Shown here piece by piece: positions 48,559 to 58,033 of a stretch of 64,000 nt of DNA. This DNA is from Campylobacterales bacterium (GTDB taxonomy: Bacteria > Campylobacterota > Campylobacteria > Campylobacterales > Sulfurimonadaceae), in the NCBI GenBank assembly GCA_026390165.1, contig JAPLGM010000006.1, forward strand, positions 1-64,000, read 5' to 3'. The notes under the pieces are model-generated. The model was not told the origin of the DNA. It saw nothing but the letters and a program-made list of their open reading frames with translations, and did no database searches. A program made the position numbers and the translations under genes. Within the stretch, counting starts at the first letter, position 1, and each line of letters starts with the position of its first letter.

Positions 48559-50820
48559 TTAATCAATTGCATGACCACTAACGGTCACTTGTTTATAGGG
48601 TTGGATAGCATCATAAATACCAGCTGTCCGAGCGTTTTGGGTGGTCAATTTGTCAGCTATGATTTTTTGTATCACTTTGTCGCGTTGTATTGAAGTCATA
48701 CTTTTATAGAGCCCTAATAATAGTGTGTTATCGGTAGACCAGTTGATGTGTACCGTACCGATAGGGTTGTACTCTTTTTTGTAGAGTTTACCACCAGAGA
48801 CATAATAAATAGCACGAGTATCACTCCATTGGATGAGGAGAAACTCTTTATTGTATTTTGTCACTTTTTCCCATTTATATGAGGTGTCAGTTCCAACTTC
48901 GGAGGTTTGAATATATCCATTACTTCCTAGATAAAAAGGGCTGACTCTACTGTCTGAGCCTATTTCAGTAAACGCTTTTGTTGTTGCATCGTACGTACCG
49001 GCATTGTGAGATGTTGCCACAAAATTGGTAAAGAATCCCTCGGTTCCCTCGCCGATCACTTCGCTTTTGATAAAATAAATCGTGGCAGCTATACTTTTAT
49101 AGAGAATGTTCTCTTTGGATAATAGCGTATATTTTTCCGCAACCTTGTAATCTCCTGCATTATAAAGGGTATATCCATCGCCAGACCATTTAAAACTTCC
49201 CGAAGGGAGAATTTCATCTTTGTACGAAAACCACGGTACTATAGTCGTATTTATATCAAAGACGATGGGGATAGTATCATCTTTGTAGGAAGATGACGCT
49301 GTTTCTAACGCATTATAATAGATGAACTTTCCAGTGCCATCTGTTTTGATCTCATTCGTACTGTAGGTAAACGGAGTGCCATTTATACTTGAGAAATAGG
49401 TGTCATAGTCAAACTGATATAACGTTTTTCCCTCCATAATACTGCGCATCGTCGTTGTCCCTGTAGTAACATTATTGGTAGAGTTGAGTTGTTCACCAAG
49501 GATGGGGTCATTGGCAATGTCATCGGAATGATCGGTATAAATGCTTGTATTTGCCGTACCTAATGCAACGGCAATAGCAAGCTCTAGCGTATTGTTCCCG
49601 GCAACAATATCTTTTTTATCATCAACAACATTTTTGATAGCTGAAGCGATTTCGAGAACTTTAGCGGCATACATTGTTTCGACAATCATTTTAGTTTGGG
49701 TCAATACTGCGGCGTTGCTTTGTGCCGCAGTATTGATTTTGTCAACCAGTACCGCTTTAGCAGTCGTGACGTTGGAGATAATCAGATCTTCTATAGTTCC
49801 GCTAGAAACTTTGGAACCGAAACTTCCCCCTTTGAGCTCATCGGTAGTAATGTAGGCAATCAGTTTTGTGGTTCCTGAAATAGCTTCGAATTTTAAAACT
49901 TTTGAGGTTGCTAAAAGAGCCACATCAATATCAATACTATAACGCCCTTGCTCATTTGATACCCCTGATCCGACTACGGTTGATCCATCATAGATAGTTA
50001 TGGCTGCATTCGCAATGGTCTTATCATACACAAATCCAGCTAATTTGACTTTACCTGCGGTTACGGTATTCGTGTTTTTTACCTGAGCAAGCGGACTGGA
50101 AGTCAAATCAATATCCTTTGTATCATCGATAAATCCACCAAATACGGGACCGTACTTCGCTTTGTATTGTGCCAAATTTGCTGGATTCATCATAGACTCT
50201 TTCGCTGCAACAAGTGCCGCAATACCCGTTAAACCACTCGCTTTAATTTGATCTTTTAAATCTTTGACAAAGGCATTGTACTGGGTAATCCCCGCTTCAC
50301 GTGCTGAGATAAGGATGGCATTGACGGAGCGCATTAAATTTCTATTAGTGGCGTTGTCTTTAAATAGATCGGCTTGAGAGACACCAAGTGCTACAGCTAA
50401 ACTTGCTAAATCAGATTCTTGTGAGGCTAGTGTTGTAAGTGGTGTTACCACAAAACCATTTGCTATAGTAGTTTGAGATGTCATAAGAATGAGAGGGGCC
50501 GTTTGGCTCACTTCGGTAGCTCCTTGTATCCCATCGCTGTCGACATCTACGAATCCACCCACAGCAGTAATAGTGGACGGGGCTGCTGTACACTCTTTGA
50601 GGGTGTATGATCCACCGCCATTTTTAGTAAACGTTGCACATTCAGGTGCACTCACGGTTGCATCTACAACGTTGTCATCGATAATAGACACGGTATATGT
50701 GCCAGTTGGGACATTTGAATTAGGGGTTGTTGTGACAGGGCTACTTCCACCTCCACATCCGACTAAAAAGGCAGCAGCTACACCAGAGAGGAAAATAGCT
50801 GTAATTTTTGCATTATTCAT
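48559..50820 (-). CDS. surface lipoprotein, paralogue of the gene at 43747
   Basis: 753 residues from the ATG at 50818-50820 behind AAGGA. Lipoprotein signal FLSGVAAAFLVGC is followed by GGGSS. The N-terminal half parallels the 43747 protein: YTVSIIDDNVV, GGFVDVDSDGI (Asp-rich loop), PLILMTSQTT, VTPLTTLA, GFVYDKTIANAAI and ISNVTTAKAVL occur in the same order. The C-terminal 280 residues are different, with several aromatic strands (IVPWFSYKDEILPSGSFKW). It follows the TraF-like outer-membrane gene by 25 bases, so the two are one unit. A common ligand-binding N-terminus with variable C-termini is inferred. Confidence 0.65.
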   Translation of the reverse strand: MNNAKITAIFLSGVAAAFLVGCGGGSSPVTTTPNSNVPTGTYTVSIIDDNVVDATVSAPECATFTKNGGGSYTLKECTAAPSTITAVGGFVDVDSDGIQGATEVSQTAPLILMTSQTTIANGFVVTPLTTLASQESDLASLAVALGVSQADLFKDNATNRNLMRSVNAILISAREAGITQYNAFVKDLKDQIKASGLTGIAALVAAKESMMNPANLAQYKAKYGPVFGGFIDDTKDIDLTSSPLAQVKNTNTVTAGKVKLAGFVYDKTIANAAITIYDGSTVVGSGVSNEQGRYSIDIDVALLATSKVLKFEAISGTTKLIAYITTDELKGGSFGSKVSSGTIEDLIISNVTTAKAVLVDKINTAAQSNAAVLTQTKMIVETMYAAKVLEIASAIKNVVDDKKDIVAGNNTLELAIAVALGTANTSIYTDHSDDIANDPILGEQLNSTNNVTTGTTTMRSIMEGKTLYQFDYDTYFSSINGTPFTYSTNEIKTDGTGKFIYYNALETASSSYKDDTIPIVFDINTTIVPWFSYKDEILPSGSFKWSGDGYTLYNAGDYKVAEKYTLLSKENILYKSIAATIYFIKSEVIGEGTEGFFTNFVATSHNAGTYDATTKAFTEIGSDSRVSPFYLGSNGYIQTSEVGTDTSYKWEKVTKYNKEFLLIQWSDTRAIYYVSGGKLYKKEYNPIGTVHINWSTDNTLLLGLYKSMTSIQRDKVIQKIIADKLTTQNARTAGIYDAIQPYKQVTVSGHAID

Positions 50821-50845
50821 AATGCATCCTTGTATATTGGTGTCT

Positions 50846-52159
50846 TTACCAGGCCGATGAAAGGGCAAAGTTTACCATTGCTTGCTTTGGGTACGTGGTT
50901 CCATCAATTTCCCCTTTTTGACTTGCCATTTGTGCTGCAAGTTCGAAATGGAGCCATTTTGGCCCCGTTGCAATTCCTGCGGTGTAGATAAGACCTGCGG
51001 TATCATTAGCCGCCATATTTTGCATTAACCCGACATTGAGTTCTAAGAAAGAGAGATCGAGGTTGGCACCCCCTCCGAGGTAACGGGTATTGTAGTGGCT
51101 GATCGACTCATTTTCGGTAAGATCTGCATCAAATGCGAGTTCCACCCAGTTACCAATTTTGTAAGCAGCACCAGCACGTACGGCAGGTTTGAGCGTATAC
51201 TCTCCCCCCCCTGCGATTTGAGAAAGGGCAAATGCAGGGGAGTTAAGATTTTTACCCACCATGGCGAGGGTAAGATTGTCAACAGCATCGGGTTTGAACG
51301 CCAATCCTAAATCGATACCGTAGGTGGTCGTATCTTTGGTATTATCCTTTATGTTGTTAAAAGCGTTGTCGGAGTCGAGGGTAATTCTTTTATTGAAAGT
51401 TTTTCCCGCCATCAGTTTGAGTGCTCCCCCAACCGCCAAAGAACCATATCCCGTATTCAATGCGTATCCATACGCGAGGGGAACTTCGGCAACGGCAAGT
51501 CCGACGACATTAACATACGTTGTTGCTGCTCGATTGGTAGCTGCATCACCTAGTGAATAGGCTAAAGATGAATTGGTATAGGCGGTTTCAGTCGAGTTGG
51601 TTAATAAACCATCAGAACCTAACTGATAATAATTACTGTCATTTCCTTGGAAAATAAGTTGAGTATGTGTTTGGTCGATCGTTGCTACTGCACCGATATC
51701 GGACGTCCCAAAAAGCCCTGTCCCGAATGAGCCAAACGAGAGACCTAGATCGACTGTTGGGCTAGCTTGAAACCCTTTTTGATCCATCCCCCCAATGATG
51801 TCACGAGCCTTTAGAATCGTATCAACATCTTTCGTGGTGACAACGCTACTATTGTTGATATTACCATCGGCAATATTCATCACATTCGAAAAATCCAAAT
51901 TACTTAAATCCCCGACTGCTTTTCCTGCCCCTGTATCTTTGATTCCGATGCCTGCGCCAAGGTGGATACTAAATTTTTCAGGGTTATTCGCCAAAAGGGC
52001 TGGGTTGTTGTAGGCTGCGAGAGAGGAGGGAGAGGTAGCGATACCTGCTCCCCCCATAGAGGCGGCACGGGCTCCTAATGCTTGAAATTCCATCGCGGAT
52101 ACGGTTGTAGCAATACAGGCAGAGGCAATGAGAGAGAGTACGATTTTTGTTGAGGTCAT
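50846..52159 (-). CDS. outer-membrane protein of the TraF_2/FadL-like type
   Basis: 437 residues with a signal peptide (LSLIASACIATTVSA). The mature start FQALGARAASMGGAGIATS and SLAAYNNPALLA are characteristic of barrel proteins labelled conjugal transfer TraF-like (PF13729-type) in databases, a family distantly similar to FadL and PorV. The C-terminus has long beta strands and ends in MVNFALSSAW. Despite the family label no conjugation genes are near, and it is coupled to a surface lipoprotein, so an outer-membrane transport or anchoring role is more likely. Confidence 0.65.
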   Translation of the reverse strand: MTSTKIVLSLIASACIATTVSAMEFQALGARAASMGGAGIATSPSSLAAYNNPALLANNPEKFSIHLGAGIGIKDTGAGKAVGDLSNLDFSNVMNIADGNINNSSVVTTKDVDTILKARDIIGGMDQKGFQASPTVDLGLSFGSFGTGLFGTSDIGAVATIDQTHTQLIFQGNDSNYYQLGSDGLLTNSTETAYTNSSLAYSLGDAATNRAATTYVNVVGLAVAEVPLAYGYALNTGYGSLAVGGALKLMAGKTFNKRITLDSDNAFNNIKDNTKDTTTYGIDLGLAFKPDAVDNLTLAMVGKNLNSPAFALSQIAGGGEYTLKPAVRAGAAYKIGNWVELAFDADLTENESISHYNTRYLGGGANLDLSFLELNVGLMQNMAANDTAGLIYTAGIATGPKWLHFELAAQMASQKGEIDGTTYPKQAMVNFALSSAW

Positions 52160-52294
52160 AATGACTCCTTATTTCTATAATTAAAATATGTTACATTCTT
52201 ACACAAAGCCGTTATAAAGCTAATGAAAAGTAAACATTTAGGTGTAAATTCTTTTAAATGTAACAAATGGAAACAAAATAAGGAGATTTTAGAG

Positions 52295-52744
52295 ATGAGG
52301 AGGTTAAAATTACGAATGGTTAAATTTTTGATTGTAGCTTTTATTCTTCCCTTTATTCTTCTGGCAAAAGTGGCGGATTATAATGATGTTTTTGAAAAAG
52401 CGGGAGCGCACTATAATATCCCTCCGTTGCTTCTCAAAAATATTGCCGCCATCGAAAGTGGCGGTAATCCCAATGCCATCCGACGCAATGATAATGGAAG
52501 TAAAGATTACGGGTTAATGCAGATTAACTCTATCCATTTTCGTCGTTTGGCACAGTGGGGGATTAATGAGCACAATATTCTCAATCCTCAAGTTAATATT
52601 TTTGTGGGGAGTTGGTTACTCTCCGAACACATCAAAGAGGAGGGGTTTAATCTTCAAGCCATTGGAAACTATCACTCTAAAACACACGTATATAAAGAGA
52701 AGTGGTTACATCGGCTAGTTGTGGCGTTGAAAGAGTCACCCTAA
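52295..52744 (+). CDS. lytic transglycosylase-like protein (SLT/IagB type)
   Basis: 149 residues from the ATG at 52295, nine bases behind AAGGAG; the frame upstream of it is not supported. A membrane anchor or signal (VKFLIVAFILPFILLAKV) precedes a goose-type lysozyme fold. NIAAIESGGNPNAI holds the catalytic Glu, and DYGLMQINSIH and GNYHSKT are the other family motifs. Small IagB-like enzymes cut peptidoglycan locally to let secretion systems, pili or flagella pass. The nearest such system here is the type II secretion operon 4 kb downstream. Confidence 0.85.
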   Translation: MRRLKLRMVKFLIVAFILPFILLAKVADYNDVFEKAGAHYNIPPLLLKNIAAIESGGNPNAIRRNDNGSKDYGLMQINSIHFRRLAQWGINEHNILNPQVNIFVGSWLLSEHIKEEGFNLQAIGNYHSKTHVYKEKWLHRLVVALKESP

Positions 52745-52753
52745 AAAGGGTGA

Positions 52754-52990
52754 TTATTTGGGGATAACGATCTCGATTCCTAGGGTATCAACATCTCCAT
52801 CACTCTCTTTGGTGATGTTGACGCTTTGCGCTTGGATATATTTACGAACTACCGCGATAATATCCGCTTTCATCTCTGCCATAAAGGGGTAGGCGGTATT
52901 ATTGCGATCGGAACTAATGGCGATACGAAGACGGTCTTTTGCAACTCCGGCACTCTTCTCTTTTTTGTTAAATAAAGAAAAAAAACTCAT
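52754..52990 (-). CDS. minE: cell division topological specificity factor MinE
   Basis: 78 residues. It stimulates MinD ATPase and drives oscillation that keeps the Z-ring at mid-cell. The N-terminal anti-MinCD part (FSLFNKKEKSAGVAKDRLRI) is followed by the dimerisation half ending in LGIEIVIPK. The ATG overlaps the minD stop by 4 bases. Confidence 0.92.
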   Translation of the reverse strand: MSFFSLFNKKEKSAGVAKDRLRIAISSDRNNTAYPFMAEMKADIIAVVRKYIQAQSVNITKESDGDVDTLGIEIVIPK

Positions 52991-53802
52991 TGGAATAAAC
53001 TTTTGATTTTTCCCATCAACGAGGGGGCAGTGTAGGTTTCTACATCTGCAAACGGTACATTTTCACCGCATAGCCGTTTACTAATGCGCGTATATGCCGC
53101 ACCTGCTTGCGATTTTTCATTTAAGATAATAGGTTTCCCTGTGTTAGATGCCTCGATAATCCCTTTGTCTTCGGGGATTTTACCCAGTAGGTCAATGGAC
53201 AAAATATCCAAAATATCATCGCTTGTCAGCATCTCTCCGCTTGCAACCATAGCGGGATTGATACGGTTGATGACAAGATATTTTTGAACTTTTTTATTCT
53301 CTTTGGCTCTTTCGCATTTGGCATCGACGATTCCAATCGCTTTATCGGCATCACGAATAGAGGAGACTTCGGGGTTGACCACCACGATGGTCGCATCGGC
53401 GTACATGATGGTGTGTTCAAACCCGCTCTCAATCCCCGCTGGTGCATCAAGGATGACATAATCAAACTCCTCTTTGAGGGTTTCGATCAGTTTTTTTACC
53501 TTCTCTTGGACGAGTGCTGATTTGTCTTTGGTCTGGGATGCGGCAAGGAGGAAAAGATTTTCTGTATGCTTACTTTTGATAAGTGCCTGCTTGAGTCCTG
53601 CCTCATCATCCATAACATGTACCATATCGTAGATGACCCGATTCTCTAATCCCAAAATCAGATCAAGGTTTCGCTGCCCCAAATCAAAATCAACAAGGAC
53701 AACTTTTTTCCCCTCTTGTGCAATCCCGATACCAAGATTGGCTGTGGTGGTCGTTTTACCAACCCCCCCCTTACCGCTTATTATTGCATAGACTATGCCC
53801 AT
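52987..53802 (-). CDS. minD: septum site-determining ATPase MinD
   Basis: 271 residues. The deviant Walker A GKGGVGKTTTTANLG with the signature Lys is at residues 10-24. LVDFDLGQRNLDLILGLENR and VILDAPAGIESG follow, and the amphipathic membrane-targeting helix SLMGKIKSLF is at the C-terminus. It recruits MinC to the membrane and is displaced by MinE. Its ATG lies in the minC 3' end (10-base overlap). Confidence 0.97.
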   Translation of the reverse strand: MGIVYAIISGKGGVGKTTTTANLGIGIAQEGKKVVLVDFDLGQRNLDLILGLENRVIYDMVHVMDDEAGLKQALIKSKHTENLFLLAASQTKDKSALVQEKVKKLIETLKEEFDYVILDAPAGIESGFEHTIMYADATIVVVNPEVSSIRDADKAIGIVDAKCERAKENKKVQKYLVINRINPAMVASGEMLTSDDILDILSIDLLGKIPEDKGIIEASNTGKPIILNEKSQAGAAYTRISKRLCGENVPFADVETYTAPSLMGKIKSLFQ

Positions 53803-54338
53803 TTAGGTTCCTTTTCAATCGGTGATACAATGATCTCTTCACCATTAAAGATAATTTTATTAAATTTGTTTTCCAATAAACTGCCGTCAATTTCGGCACC
53901 GTTAAAAACGATCATCGCTTTGGGGGAGGTTTTTACCAGCATAAAATCCCCATTGCAAAAGATCATCCCATCGACGGTACCGGTTACGATGAGGTTACCT
54001 TCAACGTGTAGTTTTGCACCGCTATTGACGCGGTTGAGTACCAGTAAGTCACTCTCTACTTTGATCTCTTGCCCACTTCGGACAATCTCATCAATAATTT
54101 TTAGATCACTTTGTTTTAACACAAGCTCTTGATGTTTGTTATCACTGACACTTAGATGGGTGGTATAGGTTACCTTATTGTTCGTAAGATACTCCTCTAT
54201 CGCAGGGGTTATTTCCCCTTTGAGATAAATGAGATAGTGTTTGAGCATAACAAGATTCTTATCCATAAAGGCCAAAAAAGCGTTTTCAGAATCTATTGTT
54301 AATTCAAAAACCCGAACAGAATACTGTTTAACTTTCAC
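53793..54338 (-). CDS. minC: septum site-determining protein MinC
   Basis: 181 residues. It is the FtsZ-polymerisation inhibitor of the Min system and the first gene of the minCDE unit. The N-terminal domain is diverged. The C-terminal beta-helix domain carries LLVLNRVNSGAKLHVEGNLI and GTVDGMIFCNGDFML, where E. coli MinC has the G-rich turns that bind MinD. It is somewhat shorter than the E. coli protein (231). Confidence 0.88.
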   Translation of the reverse strand: MKVKQYSVRVFELTIDSENAFLAFMDKNLVMLKHYLIYLKGEITPAIEEYLTNNKVTYTTHLSVSDNKHQELVLKQSDLKIIDEIVRSGQEIKVESDLLVLNRVNSGAKLHVEGNLIVTGTVDGMIFCNGDFMLVKTSPKAMIVFNGAEIDGSLLENKFNKIIFNGEEIIVSPIEKEPKWA

Positions 54339-54612
54339 TGTACCCCTTATTGAAATATTTTAACTCGTACGATTATGATCGGTAATTATAACATAGTGCA
54401 TCTATCGAATAAACTACCTGTAGCAAACTATATTTTAAAACAGTTCACAATTATTACAAAGCTGCTACATCAATGTAATCTAGCCCATTCCAATGCTAAG
54501 AACACTTATTGCTTTAAATTGTAATTTTTCATACTAAAAAGCACTTTTTGTGTTATCTAGCTGTAATCATTCATCGATACGATGTTGCCATTATTTGCAA
54601 AAGGATAGGATT
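54339..54612. other. divergent intergenic region between minC and the phoX-like gene
   Basis: 274 bases, AT-rich, no ORF of note. It must carry the promoters of both divergent genes. I see no convincing Pho-box or other known operator. Confidence 0.4.
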
Positions 54613-56766
54613 ATGGAAGATAAAAATTTACAAGGTAAATTGCTCATTGGTCACGATGACTGCAATAATTCAAATAACGAAAGTTTTGATGATGTCCTAT
54701 CTCAACGGCTTAATCGCCGTGATCTGATGAAGTTAAGTGCTGGACTTATTGGATCGACATTGTTTGGTTCATTTATGAGTGGATGTAATTCGGATGAAAC
54801 AACTCCTGCAACTTCCCCTGTTGCAGCGGCGGCACTTTTATCGTTTACCCCTGTTGCTAAAAATATGAATGATACTGTTACCGTTGCGACGGGGTATACA
54901 GCGAATGTCCTTTACCGTGTCGGTGATCCGATCAAGCTGGGTGTTAATAATTATCTTAATGACGGAACGGATACCGATTTTGACAGCCGAAGCGGCGATT
55001 GTCATGATGGTATGAAATATTTTGGTCTCAAAGCAGATAATAGCGGATATGAATTGACCAATTCCACTAACGGCTTGATGTGCATTAACCATGAATACAT
55101 TAACCAAAACTATCTTCATACGGTAGCGGAAGTCGCTGCTATCAATAATGCTTCACGTATTCCTGCTCAAGTAGACAAAGAGATGGCAGCACATGGGGTT
55201 GCTGTTATCAAGATCACGAATGGCGGTACAGGTTTTGCCCTCGATAAAACATCAGGGTATAACCGTCGTATCACTGCAACTACACCGATGAAGCTCCAAG
55301 GAGTTGCAGCGGGAAGTTCTTATATGGTAACGCCTTATTCAACAACAGGTATGGCTACACGTGGTACGGTGAATAACTGCGCCAATGGGTATACCCCATG
55401 GGGAACGTATCTGACGTGCGAAGAGAATTGGAACGGTTATTTCAAATACAGTGCTACTGGTCGTACCGCGAAAGAGGTTGCTGCGTTTAGCCGTTATGGA
55501 CTCTCAGCAACTAGCCGCTATGGCTGGGAAAGTGTTTATACGCAATGGATGGCAACGGTAACCGGTGCGGATGCAACAGCCGATTACCGTTATGGGCCAA
55601 ATACGTTTGGCTACAATGTCGAGATCGATCCGTTTAATCCAACCTCAACTCCTGTCAAACATACGGCAATGGGACGTTTCGCTCATGAGGGGTGCTGGCC
55701 GGCGAAAGCAACGGCGGGTAAACCGGTTGTTTTTTACATGGGAGATGATTCCAAAGGGGAGTACATCTATAAATTTGTCTCAACCCAAAACTGGGATGCA
55801 GCGGATGCAACAGGCGGACTCACTGCGGGTGCGAAGTATTTGGACAGCGGAACGCTCTATGTTGCCAAATTCAATGCGGATGGAACAGGAAACTGGCTCA
55901 AACTCGATATTTCTGAAACGGCAATCGCAACGTATGCAACGTATACGTTTGCTGACGCTGCCGATGTCGCTGTTCATAGCCGACTTGCTGCCGATGCGAT
56001 GGGCGCAACCAAAATGGACCGTCCGGAGTGGGGCGGTGTTCACCCGACTACGGGTGAGGTTTATATGACGTTGACCAATAACTCCAACCGTGCCAAAACC
56101 GGTTCGTATGGCCTTGATGCGGCTAACCCACGTTACTACACCGATACGTATAACGTTACTACTACCAACAAAGGGAATGTCAACGGTCATATCATCCGAT
56201 GGAAAGAGACAGGTAGTGAACCTGCTGCAACGACATTTGCATGGGATATTTATCTCTTCGGGGCACAATCCGATGCCAATGCCACCAATGTAAATCTTTC
56301 CGGTCTAACTGCCGATAATGATTTTTCAAGCCCTGACGGATTATGGTTCAGTGACGTATCAAAAGGTCTTATGTGGATTCAGACGGATGATGGAGCCTAT
56401 ACCGATACGACCAACTGTATGCTTTTGGCGGCATTGCCTGGCAGTGTCAATGACGGCACGGCCACCTCTGTTACTAGTTTGGCTGTTCCAACCAACGGTA
56501 CCGCTGATCAAGCGATCACAACCTATGTCGGAGCTAAACCGGGGACAACCAAGCTGAAGCGTTTTCTTGTCGGACCTAAAGATTGTGAAATCACAGGTAT
56601 CACCGAAACACCGGACGGTAAAACGATTTTTGTCAATGTTCAGCACCCTGGTGAAGACGGAACAACAACAGCTCTTACGAGCCACTGGCCTGATGGTGAA
56701 ACGACTCGTCCTCGTTCATCAACCATCGTAATAACGAAAAATGACGGCGGCATCGTCGGAATATAA
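54613..56766 (+). CDS. PhoX-family (DUF839) phosphatase-like protein, Tat-exported
   Basis: 717 residues from the ATG at 54613 behind AAGGA; the open frame upstream is not supported. The N-terminus has the twin-arginine motif NRRDLMKLSAG followed by a hydrophobic stretch and FMSGC, so the mature protein may be a Tat-dependent lipoprotein. PhoX features are NGLMCINHEYI, TPWGTYLTCEENWNGYF, GRFAHEGC and SPDGLWF. PhoX enzymes are calcium/iron-dependent alkaline phosphatases, for which Tat export with bound cofactors is expected. Activity on phosphate esters is inferred from the family only. Confidence 0.85.
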   Translation: MEDKNLQGKLLIGHDDCNNSNNESFDDVLSQRLNRRDLMKLSAGLIGSTLFGSFMSGCNSDETTPATSPVAAAALLSFTPVAKNMNDTVTVATGYTANVLYRVGDPIKLGVNNYLNDGTDTDFDSRSGDCHDGMKYFGLKADNSGYELTNSTNGLMCINHEYINQNYLHTVAEVAAINNASRIPAQVDKEMAAHGVAVIKITNGGTGFALDKTSGYNRRITATTPMKLQGVAAGSSYMVTPYSTTGMATRGTVNNCANGYTPWGTYLTCEENWNGYFKYSATGRTAKEVAAFSRYGLSATSRYGWESVYTQWMATVTGADATADYRYGPNTFGYNVEIDPFNPTSTPVKHTAMGRFAHEGCWPAKATAGKPVVFYMGDDSKGEYIYKFVSTQNWDAADATGGLTAGAKYLDSGTLYVAKFNADGTGNWLKLDISETAIATYATYTFADAADVAVHSRLAADAMGATKMDRPEWGGVHPTTGEVYMTLTNNSNRAKTGSYGLDAANPRYYTDTYNVTTTNKGNVNGHIIRWKETGSEPAATTFAWDIYLFGAQSDANATNVNLSGLTADNDFSSPDGLWFSDVSKGLMWIQTDDGAYTDTTNCMLLAALPGSVNDGTATSVTSLAVPTNGTADQAITTYVGAKPGTTKLKRFLVGPKDCEITGITETPDGKTIFVNVQHPGEDGTTTALTSHWPDGETTRPRSSTIVITKNDGGIVGI

Positions 56767-56770
56767 GTAA

Positions 56771-56790
56771 TCCTCCCCTTAGGGGGGAAT
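56771..56790. terminator. GC-rich stem-loop between phoX-like gene and gspF
   Basis: A run of C's and G's around TCCCC-TTA-GGGG can pair over six bases between two convergent genes. It is short and has one G-U pair and no T-run, so the call is weak. Confidence 0.35.
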
Positions 56791-56815
56791 CGTCCTCTTT
56801 ATCCTCCTGAAAAAA

Positions 56816-58033
56816 TCACCCCAAATTCAGTGAAAAAATCGGCAACAGCATCGCCGTAACCATAACGCCGATAACTCCTCCGATGATGAGCATGAGGGAG
56901 GGTTCAAGGACGGAGAGGAAGAGGGTGATTTTGTCTTTATTCGTTTCGATATAGAGGGCGGAGAGGTGATCGAGCATCGAGGCTACTTCACTCGTCTCTT
57001 CCCCGATAGCAATCGCTTCAATAAAGGAGTCGTCGATGTGGTACCCTTGCGTTTGGCTCAAGGCGTTGGAGAGGGATGACCCCTCGACGACTTTACTAGA
57101 AGCGTTCTCGAAAAGCTCTTTGATCACTTCAGAGGAGAGGGTAATACAGGAGAGTTTAATGGTGTTGACCATCGGTATCCCTGAGCGCATCAACAAGGAT
57201 GCAATCGTACAAAAGCGTGCCAAATCTCCCGTTTCGACCATTTTTCCGACGATGGGGAGCTTAAGAATAAGGGAATGAACCCCTTTTTTAAATAGGGTGC
57301 TTGTTGCCATTTTGAACGAAAAAAGCCCGACTGCTGTCAAGAGTGCCAATGCCATCACGAGCCAATAGGTGGCAAAAAAATGGGCGAGGGTGATAATAAA
57401 CTGGGTAAGAGCAGGGAGTGCTTGTCCCGTCGTCTCAAAAATGGCGGTGATTTTGGGGACAACGACAGTGAGCATAAACGAGATCATCAGCAACGAGACA
57501 ACGATGATAAACGAGGGGTAGACCAATGCTTGGGAGAGCTGTTTTTTAATCCTCTCTTGGAGAATCAGATAGCTGGAGAGTTCATTAAGCACTTCGGCAA
57601 GTATTCCCCGATCTTCCGAAATTTTCAGCGTACCGATATAGAAAACGGGGAGGGTGAAATGATCTTGGGACTCTAGCGCTTGGGCGAAACTTTTCCCCTC
57701 ATGGATATGAGAGATAAGGGTCTCAAAGAAACGCTCCATACGGGGGTTATTACGATTTTGATGCTTGAGGAGGGTGAGGGAACGCACCAACGGAATCCCC
57801 GCATTGAGATAGACAGCAAGATCACGGCTCATGGTTGAGAGCACCTGAGAGGGAAGAGTTTTATGTCCAAAGGCGGCGATGATCCCTAAAAAGCTCTCCT
57901 CATGCGGTGAGATACTAGAGAATAAAATTCCCTGTCCTTTGAGCTTCTTTTTTGCCTCCTCGATGTTGGAGGCTTCGATGGTCGCTTTTAGGGGGGAGCC
58001 GCTGCTATCAAGTCCTTTGTAGAGAAATTCCAT
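56816..58033 (-). CDS. gspF: type II secretion inner-membrane protein GspF
   Basis: 405 residues with the two GspF/PilC repeats and three membrane helices (about 170-195, 215-245, 375-400). FLYKGLDSSGSPLKATIEA at the N-terminus and LSRDLAVYLNAGIPLVRSL are family landmarks. It acts as the platform on which GspE works. The ATG overlaps the gspE stop (TAATG). It is the last gene of the operon. Confidence 0.92.
   Translation of the reverse strand: MEFLYKGLDSSGSPLKATIEASNIEEAKKKLKGQGILFSSISPHEESFLGIIAAFGHKTLPSQVLSTMSRDLAVYLNAGIPLVRSLTLLKHQNRNNPRMERFFETLISHIHEGKSFAQALESQDHFTLPVFYIGTLKISEDRGILAEVLNELSSYLILQERIKKQLSQALVYPSFIIVVSLLMISFMLTVVVPKITAIFETTGQALPALTQFIITLAHFFATYWLVMALALLTAVGLFSFKMATSTLFKKGVHSLILKLPIVGKMVETGDLARFCTIASLLMRSGIPMVNTIKLSCITLSSEVIKELFENASSKVVEGSSLSNALSQTQGYHIDDSFIEAIAIGEETSEVASMLDHLSALYIETNKDKITLFLSVLEPSLMLIIGGVIGVMVTAMLLPIFSLNLG

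Noticed and set aside
50846-52159. Conjugation locus suggested by the TraF-like family label
   Set aside because: No relaxase, pilus or coupling-protein genes occur nearby; the protein has a signal peptide and barrel-like strands and pairs with a lipoprotein.
54339-54612. Pho-box upstream of the phoX-like gene
   Set aside because: No pair of direct 7-mers or Campylobacter-type phosphate box could be recognised.
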